This document shows positions 47,226 through 57,609 of a DNA stretch of 64,000 nucleotides, piece after piece. The DNA is from Carnegiea gigantea (Eukaryota; Streptophyta; Magnoliopsida; Caryophyllales; Cactaceae): positions 354,501 through 418,500 of the forward strand of contig JAKOGI010000540.1 in assembly GCA_029747015.1 (NCBI GenBank). Direction: 5' to 3'. How positions within the stretch are numbered: the first letter of the stretch is position 1; every line of letters begins with the position of its first letter. Under the pieces are notes generated by a model, which ran no database searches, was not told the DNA's origin, and saw only the letters and a list, made by a program, of their open reading frames with translations. The translations under genes were made by a program, and so were the position numbers.

Positions 47226-47228
47226 TTT

Positions 47229-48482
47229 TGATATGGCCACGAGCACATGGTAGCATTGTAGCAAATCAAGATCGATCCCACAGAGACTAGGTTAATCTAT
47301 TAGGTTACATTATGTCAAGATAGGCTAAGCAAACTAATACTTGATATTGAAATTAGACTAATCAACTATCTAACCTAACAAATAAATAATCGTTGGAATT
47401 AAGCAAAATAAGCAATCATCCGATCTACGCATCAATCAAGCACTTCTTCCTTAATTGGTTGTTTTAAAACGGATAATCGAAGTATCACAATCCTCTTTCA
47501 AGATGAAGTGAAATACCTAAATCTAACCAATTACCATTTATCAAGGGCTCTTGATTTGTTTAGGATCATTAAGCATGCGATTATCATATTCGTGGTTTCT
47601 CAGTGGTCTGCTCTCTCAAGATTCCACACAATTAAGTCAAATCTTATGATTCAAGTATTGAACTTCATCTTTCAGTCATTCATCCAACACCCAAAACATG
47701 CAAGAAGGTGATCAAATTTCTTGTAAGACAATGAACATCTAGGATCCAATAAATTAATCTAACAATTCTAAAATACTCAAAGAGATTAACTCTAAATCAA
47801 GAACATAATTGGTATTTGCACAAATCAAAACAACAAAAGATAATCAAAATTACGAAACATAAATCTAAATTTAGAAAAGAGAAGAGAAGAGAAGAGAAGA
47901 GAAAAGAGGTGCTCAGCTAATTAATGTGTTTGAATCGTCAATTGCAAACCCAGCACGGAATCCTTGCACATCTTCACTTCAATTTTTTTCTCTCTTTAAA
48001 ATCCTAATCTAATTGATAAACTTGAAGAAAGGAAAATGGAATGGATGAGTGTACCTGAAACGAGGATGAAAGAACCCTTTTTATAGTGAAACTCCTAGAA
48101 GCCGAACAGCCATGACAAATAATGACATTAAAACTGCCTGCAAGTCGAAAAGTCGCGAGAAAACAAAAAGCCTCGGGGGAAAATGAGGACACCATGAACC
48201 GTGGGCACCACTATGGAGGGTCCGTGGTCAGCTCTGGCTTGATATTTTTTTGTTCTTTCTTTCTTCCACGGGCATAGCAACTCAGGGGCATCCATGAGGA
48301 GTCAAAATATACTCAACTAGGGTCAAAACCAGGGAAAAAGGTCCAAAGACCTACAAAATAAAGAAAAGAACCATACCTAAGTATAAAACGGAAAAAGGAA
48401 TATAAATTATGAGATAATGTACATAATTCCCTCTAAAAATGCAGCAAAATGACATCAAAAGAGTATGCACTTTAAGGATGTA
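47229..48482 (-). repeat. Gypsy-C 3' LTR (left copy)
   Basis: Begins TGATATGGCC on the plus strand; the right end is placed at GGATGTA by alignment with the solo LTR (CTTATCA), so the terminal dinucleotide is mutated. A GAAGA/GAGAA run lies at 47876-47906. On the minus strand the interior meets the LTR at a tract AGGGGAGTTTAA (48483-48494). Confidence 0.8.
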
Positions 48483-50407
48483 TTAAACTCCCCTATGCTT
48501 AAACCATTGCTTGTCTTCAAGCAAACACTAGAGAAAATGGAGAAGGGGAGACACATCTAAGACTCAAAACGTAACAACCTCCTTAAAGTAGGCAAGTCAT
48601 AACATATCATGAGCAAGAATGCCAAGCAACGGCAAACCCAAATAGCATGCAAGTCATTTCAACATTAGAAGGAGGAGAAGGGTTTTAAAGAAGTATAAGA
48701 CCATAAGCTTGATATCAAACTTGATCATCTCCAAAGAACTACAAAGCATGTCATGTAAGCTCGTGGAATTGATTAAAGCCAAATGGACTGATAGAGCCTC
48801 ACTTTTGAGAAATGTGGAATACTGTCGCTCATGTGTTTGAAATATAGCATGAGTTCACTCAAGACTCATTCCAAAGATGCAATCTATTATATGCTTGACA
48901 AGGCTCTCAAATTCTCCACTACTAGAATGCAATGTGCACAAGACAATTAAGAGAATTTTATGTGGTTTGTAATGTGGGCTAGAAGGCTTAAGGGAAGGAG
49001 GTGGACAAATGCATTTGGGTAATGTGGACCTAATTAGCCAAGCAACTATGGAGGAACCAACAAAACACCTAGCAACCATGAAGTTCACCAACACTCCAAA
49101 CTCCAACAATTCAATGAACATACCCTACGAATGAAATAGGAAATGAGTTGACAAAGAAGGAACACAAGCTATATACATGTCCAATGCCAATCACTTAGTT
49201 TTTTTTCGGTTTTTTTTTTCCTTTTTCTTGTCTTGTCTCTTCTCTTTGTTTTTTCAACATGATTTTTTTTCTTCCTGTTTTTTTTATCTTTTATTCTTCT
49301 TTGAAAAATGAAATGAAAATTTCAATTATTGAAAGGCATAGGACCATAAACCATAAACTCACAACGTAATTTATATGTACATAACCCAAACAAGAGGGAA
49401 CCAAAGTAAATGCTCAACATCATCAATCCCATAACAAACCAACATACCAAAATCATCTTAAACTCAATTACTCCCAAAATCACCCACTATATAGATGAAG
49501 TGATGCTCCATAGACTTCGCTTGATGGTAGGAATATGTGTCTGGTCAAGGCTTAAGATGAAGGGATCAAACAAAAACAGTTATAAGCTCAAAGGGGCTAG
49601 CAAAGGGGTAAAAACATGGAACATAAGGGTTGGCTATTTGGCTATGTTACTAAAATGACCAAGGAAAGAAATCCCTTTACCATCTCATCAACTATGCACA
49701 TGCTATTGTGGTTTTGAACAAGGGTCTAGACAAGTTCTAGAGATGCAACATGCAAGAGTCACACATATGAAAGAAAACGTGATACTAAATGTAATGAATT
49801 AGTCTAAATATGACTCCAAATCTCACGAGATATCTACCAAAATCGCATCTAGGTCATAAAACAACTCTCATGTACAAATATTAGTGCTAACGACTCTAAG
49901 GGATAACAAATTTCTCAAATAAGACAAGGGTCAAAACAAGAAACATTTACAAAACCTTCACAAATTTTCGTACCAAAAGGAATTGCACATCAAAAGTTAC
50001 TGAAGCTCATGAAAGCTATCATGCTTAGCAAAAATATCGTTGGAGTTTATCTCAAACCAATCCTAACCAACCCTAGATGCAATCCTATATTTAAACCTAA
50101 AAATCAACTAAATACAAAACACTAGTGCAAACAAGAAGAAACCTAAAACTACATGGTCTAACATGTACGCAAACTAATAATCAAAATGAAAAACGTAGAA
50201 AGTACCCTTCCCCCATTCTTAGATGAAGTATTATTATTCAAAGGAAAGAAGTAAGAGAAGGGAAAGGGAAAAAAAGGAGAACAATCTCACCAGGTTAGGT
50301 TCTAGGTACACCTAAGCTAAGGCCTCCTCGCAAACGGGGCATGTGGAGCATCAGCTACTCTATTACATCTTCAAGACTTGGCTTATTAAATCAGACATAG
50401 TTAAGGC
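48483..50407 (-). other. Gypsy-C 3' interior
   Basis: Near the LTR, minus strand GCTTGAAGACAAGCAATGG and a purine tract form the conserved pre-LTR block of many plant gypsy elements (48495-48540). A frame at 48855-49121 is of unknown meaning. T-rich runs lie at 49199-49300. No enzyme domain is seen. Confidence 0.5.
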
Positions 50408-51462
50408 TTACAAAAGCTTGTCAAACACCGCTGTATGGGGGTCACAAGCTTGGCTATAAGAGAGCATGAAGATGAATATAACAAAGAAAGTTAGTGTTCT
50501 CTTTAATAAAACAAATGCCATAAAAAAATCAAAAGAAAAATCAAAGAAAGTATCCCACATAATTTTTCTAGGTGCATCCACTAGGTACATACAACATTGG
50601 TCAAGGAAGGCATTATACCCACTAAAGTAATCTAGGGATATAAAATTATCAACATTCTCAACAAGCATATTAAACGTGTTATCCTAATAGCCCAAATCAT
50701 TTTTAGCATAAAAAATCATAGGATTTCCAATGGGCATGTCAATCTAATACTCAGGGGAAGGAAAAGGTAATGAACAAAGAGGGGAAGCATGTGAGTATTT
50801 AAGGGGATTGGGGAGAATAATATTATCAAAACCAAGGCTAGGAGACTCTTCCTTCTTAAACACATCACGTGACCTCTCCAAATGAGTCTTATCTAGATCA
50901 TACACCTCATCTAAAATATCTTCGACTCAAAACATGCTTCAACAACACTTAACCTAGCAACTCCCCCAAAAGGCTCAACCACCTCATGCCCCATGGACTG
51001 AGCTAAAGGGAAGGATGAATCAGGCAAGGTCAAGACAACATCACTCTTGTCCCAAGATGATACAAAGTTAAGTTGAGCATAGCATGCATAATAAGAACAC
51101 GAATTAGTAGCATGGTCAAAAGAACTACACAAATCACACCAAAAAGGGGCATAATAAGATCTAGGATAGAATGTGCAAGGATCAGAAAATAAATATCTAG
51201 AAACACAACTAACCTTCTTGAATTCAAATGAATCCCAAGCAATCCACTCAAGCAAATAACATGCCTCATTGATGCTTTTAGGAAGAAAACCCCAATACTC
51301 TAAAAGAATATGGGTTTTACTATTCAAACCCTCATCAACAATGTCCAATATTTTCCATTTACCCATGCAATAACCACATTGAGTAAGAAAGACATACAAA
51401 TGCTCAAAATACCTCCGAAATAGTTCATGCTCGAATTGGGGGAAATGGAAAATTGCCATCAT
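50408..51462 (-). pseudogene. Gypsy-C gag-like gene
   Basis: From the Met at 51462 the frame reads FHFPQFEHELFRRYFEHLYVFL, GKWKILDIVDEGLNSKTHILLEYWG, SINEACYLLEWIAWDSFEF, then a zinc-knuckle-like CDLCSSFDHATNSC (spacing CX2CX4HX4C, all four ligands present), stopping at 50911. A second frame at 50408-50668 with a long hydrophobic stretch (FFDFSFDFFMAFVLL...FFVIFIFML) follows after a gap. This pattern is a common but poorly characterised Gag of non-autonomous plant gypsy elements. The first frame is uninterrupted for 183 codons; whether the second belongs to the same protein is unclear. Confidence 0.65.
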
Positions 51463-51574
51463 TTTGTTTGAAGGTTTTTGTCTTTTTTATTTTTTAATTT
51501 TTTTTGGTTCTTTTGTAAAAGGAAAATAAAATACTTAGTCAAACATATCAAGAAAAACCTAATATTCAACACTA

Positions 51575-51597
51575 GTCCCCAACAACGGCGCTAAAAA
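51575..51597 (-). other. Gypsy-C primer-binding site region
   Basis: The minus strand reads TTAGCGCCGTTGTTGGGG a few bases after the LTR end TGTATCA, matching the TGGCGCCGTTG-type site of plant gypsy elements. Confidence 0.75.
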
Positions 51598-51599
51598 CT

Positions 51600-51862
51600 T
51601 GATACAATCGCAAGTACACGATGGCATTGTAGCAAATCAAGGTCGATCCCACAAAGACTAGATTGATCTATTGGGTTATATTCTGTCAAGATAGGCTAAA
51701 CGAATCAATACTTGATATTGAAATTAAACTAATCAACTATCTAATCTAACAAATAAATAATCGTTGGAATTAAGCAAAATAAGCAATCATCCGATCTAAG
51801 CATCAATTAAGCACTTCTTCCTTAATTGGTTGTTGTAAAGCAGAGAATCAAAGTACCGCAAC
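51600..51862 (-). repeat. Gypsy-C 5' LTR, visible part
   Basis: Starts TGATACAATCGC and follows the left LTR closely to the hAT-4 insertion at 51863. The rest lies beyond the window. Confidence 0.85.
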
Positions 51863-52344
51863 TAGACCTATCAATTCGGGCAAGCGGGTAAAATACGTGT
51901 CGGGTGTATTTTGATTTCAAATAAATACAGGTTAGGTGTATTTCGAGTTCAGGTAGAATGCGGGTCAGTTGTATTTCGATTTTACAAGTTTCTGGTAGAC
52001 CAATGGGTTGTGATCACCATCTTTTTTACTATTTTTGGGCGACTAATATCAGTTGTAGAAGCTCAAGTTACTTGAATGCATATCAAATAAATCTTTGATA
52101 TTTCATCACGACAAACAAATGCATATTTCTAGACTTAAAATTGATACAAATGAAGAAAGAAAAATAATATTTATTCATTCATGAGCCCACAAATTAAAAA
52201 TTAATTTTGTTTTTGAAATGTACTTGCTCCTTATATGGAATATGAAATACCTATTATAGACATTAAACAAGGTACAAAGAAGCTACTTACTTTTAATTCT
52301 TTAAATATAATCAAGGCCATTATTCATAATGAAGCAAAGTCTTA

Positions 52345-52500
52345 GGTCATAAACAACCAAGTCACCATTACAACAAGTCACGAAGCACAAAGTCACTACA
52401 TGATAGAACAGTGACCAAGTCACCATTACAACAAGTCACAAAGCACGAAGTCTTAGGTCCTAAGTAACCAAGTCACAAAACAACCAAGTCATAACAAAGA
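52345..52500 (+). repeat. AAGTCAC-rich imperfect repeats in hAT-4
   Basis: About eight AAGTCAC/AAGTCTT heptamers occur in 155 bases, including a direct repeat of 'accaagtcaccattacaaca' at 52366 and again near 52423. Confidence 0.75.
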
Positions 52501-52794
52501 TACCCAAAGCATAGTTCAATATCAAACACCTAACATTAATAAACTAATAAATGTTAGAATCGCCAAATTCGGTGTGGTCTCTCGATTCCAAGTCCACCTC
52601 TTCTTCATCCTCTTCATCTTCTCCTTCTTCATCGACATTCAAAGTGACTTTAGAAAATGGAGCACATACACCATTGAGCTCTTGATCATTCTCATCTACA
52701 TCACCAAAAATTTACAAGTGAAATTAATGTATTTATTATAAGATATATTTTGTATATAAAATACAAAAAGGAAAATATTTATGTTTGTAGAACT

Positions 52795-53600
52795 TACCCC
52801 TATCGATCTTATATCCAAACAACCAGCTGCAAGTGGTAACCAATGCTTCTGCATTCTCGGGTTTAAGAGAAGCTCTCCACTTCATTATGATTCTACCCCC
52901 ATACTAAAAGCATGACTCAGAAGCCACCTTCATAATAGGAATACTCAAGATGTCTCTTACCATGTACATAAAGAAGTAAATCGATTTTTGTTCATTTTCC
53001 TCCAGCTTAAAATGTCTAAGTCGATGGTATGATCTAATCTATCCTCATCCAATTATCCAATTCTGAAGTTCTACAATTGGATACTCTAACATTATTAAAA
53101 TTTGCAAAGCCCTGCATAAGATGAAAGCATATTCTTAGGTACAACTAAATAAGATAATTTCGCTTATAATGAACAAGTACACAATAGAAATCAAATTATG
53201 AAACTTACCACTAGGTCATCCTTTCCTCTCCTTGCACCACTCCTATTTGCTTGGGGTTTTTCTTTCACATACTCCCCAAAGAGCTTATACAACTGATCTT
53301 TTACAATCTTAGACTTCAATTTAGAAGTTTCAGCATTAAGTGTTTCAAAACAACACATGATAAATTGAAACTTGTATCGACGATCCAAAATGGCAGCAAA
53401 GGAGAGAATCATACTATAATTTTCCCAATAGTCCTTAAATTTTCCCCTCATCTTTGTTGCTGTGCTCTTAAGAACAACGTCCTCATAGGAAGTCCATGAT
53501 GCTAAGAGGCTTTCAATCTTCCACACATTTTTAAGGTACAAGTTTGCTGTATGATACTTAGTGCAAAAATGATTAGTAGCACAACATGTTGATAGCAAAA
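52795..53600 (-). pseudogene. hAT-4 transposase, C-terminal half
   Basis: The minus-strand exon 53598-53208 reads TKYHTANLYLKNVWKIESLL, TATKMRGKFKDYWENYSMIL and AAILDRRYKFQFIMCCFE, the RNase-H-fold/DUF4413-type region of plant hAT transposases. At DDLV a perfect donor GTAAGT begins; an acceptor CAG near 53110 would give an intron of about 95 bp. Downstream, MVRDILSIPIMKVASESCF, a TAG, YGGRIIMKWRASLKPENAEALVTTCSWLFG matches the C-terminal dimerisation domain (usual core VASESAFSTGGR, LxPxxVEALxC..DWL). Frameshifts occur between 53100 and 52985. The N-terminal zinc finger and first catalytic Asp were not found, so the gene is dead. Confidence 0.82.
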
Positions 53601-54245
53601 TGACTCTAGTAACTAGCTAGCTAGGAAACAACAAATAAATGGACTTCATGTTTAAAATTATTAGTGTTACCATCTTTCCAGACTCCATGTTTTCCAAATT
53701 AATGCATCAACCTTATCCAAACAAGTGCTTAAGATTGAATTAAAATATTACAAAATACAACAAAGGAAAAGAAAAGCATGGTGTGGAGGCCAATGAGAGT
53801 GAGAGACAGATAGATAGAATGGTTAAAGCGTCATTCGTAAACTTGAAGAGCTAATTGTATAGTTTTTAAACAAGTGCTTAAAAATGAATTAGAATGGTCA
53901 AATCATCATCTTGCCTTGGCTTTTATGAAAATCATGGCTATGCAATAGCTCTTCTGATCTTGCTAGGAAATTAATATCCAACATTATAATTCTCCTGTAA
54001 TTGTAAACTTGAAGAGTTAATTATTTAACATATAGGATAGCATTAAAACTCTTAAACTATGTCATAATTAAGCTAAATTTCTGATGCAAATCATGAAAGA
54101 CAACAACAGTTGAGATGCAAATCATGAAAGACACTAACAGTTGGCTTCAAGAATTTTGAATTTCTGATCCAAATCATGGTAGACAATAAAATACAAAGCT
54201 TCAACTTCTAAATTCCAACTTAAGTCCAAAATCAAAGTCACTAAC

Positions 54246-55820
54246 TGTTGATTATATTTAGTGTTGATGATAACAAATCCAAGTGTAAAAATTTGTCCAA
54301 GTAATGTTGCTCCGAACACGATCTCCAAACAGGCCTAACTGGTGTTTGTGATCTTTATTGTATTAACTGGTTTGCTACATGTGAGAACAAGTCTTCTAGA
54401 CAGGTTTTACTTGGTGATTCCATATTAAGTCAAGAACACCATCTCGACAGTTGATTGTAAAGCGTGTTCCTGAACTCTAGTAATGCAAAGAACAACCCCA
54501 GCAAACAAGGTGGCCTTGGTGTTCACAGCAGCTCTACAAATCTCGGACAAGATGACTGGTTCAAAACAAGAAGTCTTGGGTATATAGGTTTTATTTAATT
54601 AGACTCTTGTTAATATGCCAATATTGAAAACATCATTTTAAACACCTCTTGAATCGGTATTTGCGCTAAAGTACTTCAGAACACCAGTTGCGAACAACCC
54701 TGCAAACAGGGTGCCTAGGGTGTTTCTGAACTGCAGTGGCCATACCCGATTATTTTTGAAAATTCATTTTGGTTGGCCAAGATCTCCAGAATACTTTCTT
54801 TGAATTTCAAAATTGCTATTTTTCTGGAGAGGATAGTTCTTGAAAATATTATGGAGATTTGCGAAAATAGGTTTGGGAGATTTGCCAAATCAAAAGATTC
54901 CTATGACTATATTTTCGGATTTGGTAAAAGCTGAAAATCTCTTTAAACCTCTTCACGGCTATGGGAAGATAAGGGTTATCTTTTAAGATAACAAAATCCC
55001 TTATATTTTGGGATAAATTCATCATTAGCCGTTGGAGAATATATTTTGTTTGCAAATCATTTTCCATACTTAGCTGATTCTTTGGTTTTTGACCGTTGGA
55101 CCTTGTGTTTAAAAACCGCAGCTTTTCTCTCCCGTAGAGAAGCCAAGAAGCAGATAGAAAAAACTCAGACTGAAAAAGAGAAGCAACACAGCTTTCTGAA
55201 AAATCTGGAAAAAATCAGGAAACTCGGTTTTCACATTAAAATTCTTGAGCTTCATTCTAAAAAGCAGAACCGTGACAAGCTGTGCTTGATTTGAGTTTTC
55301 AAAGTATTGGCATAATAGGATTTTCATTGTACCTTACATCTGCTTAGTGAGAAGCACCCCCTGTAAGGTGTTTGTAACCCTGATCTTGGATCAGAAAAGT
55401 GAGTGAGTGTGTCCTAGTCGTGTGGACTTGGACGTGTCTAATCTTGCGAAGGTTGGACGTGGTGTAACCTGTCTTTGGGAAGAAGGTTACGTGGTTGCAA
55501 GTTGTAACAAGGTGTGTTACATTTGTAACGTGTGAAGCCGTTAGTGAAAGTGGTTAAATCCTACACGAGGTAGGTCGTGGTTTTTCACACCTCAGTTGGG
55601 CTAGAGGTGTTTTCCACGTAAAAATTATGTGTGCTTTATTTTCCGCATTTATCTTGGTGATTTTCGCATCTGCAATATTTGAGAACACCCCGTGCAAACA
55701 AGCTATCAGGGTGTTTGTCATTTGAGAACAACCTCTGTGAGGGTGTTTGTTATTTACAACGCGAAAATCAGACACCACAATTCACCCCCCTCTTGTGGTT
55801 GTATACTCACGAACTCAACA
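54246..55820 (+). repeat. SIRE 5' LTR
   Basis: 1575 bp, TGTTGATTAT to AACTCAACA. A TATA-like GTATATAGG lies at 54580-54588. Rich in AGAACACC and AAACAGG motifs. Confidence 0.92.
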
Positions 55821-55822
55821 AG

Positions 55823-55836
55823 TGGTATCAGAGCAG
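55823..55836 (+). other. SIRE primer-binding site (initiator tRNA-Met)
   Basis: TGGTATCAGAGCAGG starts two bases after the LTR, the standard initiator-tRNA-Met complement. Confidence 0.92.
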
Positions 55837-55876
55837 GTTCTCTTACAAAAGGTTAACACCTTGAGAGATTCTGAAG

Positions 55877-57609
55877 ATGAGTACCCCACAAGGAATTCTT
55901 GAAGGGCAATCCATTACTCGTCCACCCTATTTCAACGGCCAACATTATAGTTGGTGGAAGAATAGGATGGAGAACTATATTCAGGCAGAAGATTATGAAT
56001 TATGGATGCTCATCAAGAACGGGCCCCTTGTTCCCACCAAGGTGCTTGAAGATGGTAAGAAGGTTCCCAAGGAATCCATAGAGTTTGATGCCGAGGACTA
56101 CAAGAAAATGGAGAAAAATGCCAAGGCCAAAAAGCTTCTATATTTTGGCCTAGGACCCGATGAATACACTCGCATATCTGAGTGTGAATCAGCCCAAGCT
56201 ATCTGGAATGCTCTGCAAGTTGCTCATGAAGGTACGAGTCAAGTTAAACAATCTAGAATTGAGCTACTTATGCGACAATATGAGTTGTTTGATATGGGTG
56301 ATCATGAAACTGTGATGGACATGTATACACGGTTCACCCACATCACGAACGAGTTAAAATCCCTGGGAAGATCTTTCACCACTGAAGAGTTGGTGAGGAA
56401 AATCCTCAGAATTTTACCTCGCACGTGGGAGGCCAAAGTAATAGCCATCCAAGAGGCTAAAGACATGAACCAGATCACCCTCAACGAGTTGATTGGTAAT
56501 CTCCAGACCTATGAACTTCGAAAGAACTCAGCAAAGAGATGAGCAAAAGAAGGATCATGGGCTTGCCTTGAAAGCACATGAGGACACTGACTCTGACCTT
56601 GAAGATGAAGAAATGGCCCTAATGTCCAGAAAATTCAAGAAATTCTTCAAAAAGGTCAAGGAAAATAATAAAAGAAAAGACTTCAGCAAGTCTAGAAACA
56701 CCTCCAAAGAACAGCTCACAGGGTGTTTCAAGTGCGGCAAACCAGATCACTTAGTCAAAAATTTCCCTCTGCTTCGAGAAGATCAGACGCCCGAACACCC
56801 TCGAAAACAGGTTCGAAAACACCCTGTAAACAATCTGGGCAAAGCGATTCTCGAAAGCTATGCTGGCTGCTTGGGGAGATTCCTCTGAGGATGAAGGAGA
56901 ATCTGAAGCTGAAGAAGGGGTCGTAGCACTTATGGCACAAAGTGATTCAGATTCAGATGATGAATCAACAATCAGCCTCTCAGATCTCAAGAGCAAGGTA
57001 CATGGTCTTAACAAAGCTACTTTAGAAGAACTTCTATATAATTTGATAGACACTTGTGCTGATCTAAAAAGAGAAGTTCGTGACCTAGAACTTGAAAATG
57101 AAATTCTTAAAAATGAAAACCTCGGTTTACATGAGAATATTAACTTGCTCAAAGAAAACCTCTTTATAAAAGAAGGAGATTATTCTCGAATGGAGGAAAA
57201 ACTCTTTGAGGTAGAAGGAATGGTTGAGTCCTTGCTCAGGGAGAACAAAGGTTTGCATGCTGATATAGAAAAACTGGAAAACGAGCTTACCACAACCAAG
57301 CGCTGGAACGAGTCCTCACAAGCCCTTGATTGGTTAAACACTCACCACAGTCGAAACAAAAAGGGACTTGGGTATAAGCCTAAACGAACAGTCTACCCAA
57401 TTCACAGAAAGTATGTGGGATTACCTGAAAACATTGTTTGCTTTCATTGTGGCAAAACGGGTCATTATAGATACACTTGCCCTTTAAGAAAACATGCCAA
57501 TGAAAAGAATGAAAGGTATGTGAAACAAATCTGGATTAGAAAAGATGAGCTTTACATATCTAAAAGAATGGGACCCAAGTGGATCTGGGTTCCCAAAACT
57601 AACCCGTGA
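55877..57609 (+). pseudogene. SIRE gag
   Basis: ATG at 55877 (MSTPQGILEG). The UBN2 capsid domain is clear: RPPYFNGQHYSWWKNRM, ECESAQAIWNALQVAHEGT, RITNELKSLG-like THITNELKSLG, RKILRILPRTWEAKV. The frame shifts by one base between about 56530 and 56545 and again near 56860-56885. The first zinc knuckle reads CFKCGKPDHLVKNF, the last Cys being Phe. A long coiled coil follows (56950-57300), then a second, complete knuckle CFHCGKTGHYRYTC (57441-57482). The frame ends KTNP and TGA (57607-57609); pol continues in the same frame. Confidence 0.9.

Larger units (their letters stand above)
47229..54245 (-). mobile_element. Gypsy-C: gag-only LTR element (same family as the solo LTR at 265)
   Basis: The left LTR (47229-48482) and the start of the right LTR (51600-51862) share over 200 bases from TGATA onward. 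On the minus strand the interior begins with a primer-binding region and a gag-like gene and ends with a purine tract, so the left LTR is the 3' LTR. Nothing with RT or integrase motifs lies in the 3.1-kb interior: this is a TR-GAG-type non-autonomous element. The right LTR is interrupted at 51863 by hAT-4, and that by the SIRE element, so its far end is outside the window. Confidence 0.8.
51863..54245 (-). mobile_element. hAT-4: hAT element with transposase remains
   Basis: The left end TAGACCTATCAATTC matches the hAT-1 end. Behind it three subterminal units of 'tacgggtcggttgtatttcgrgttcaggt' (51885-51995) recur, as after hAT-1's start. The minus strand carries a broken transposase (52795-53600). 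The sequence was cut at 54245 by the SIRE element, so the right end and the 8-bp duplication (left flank accgcaac) are outside the window. Confidence 0.75.

Noticed and set aside
48855..49121. 88-codon minus-strand frame in Gypsy-C
   Set aside because: No motif I can name; kept only as part of the interior description.
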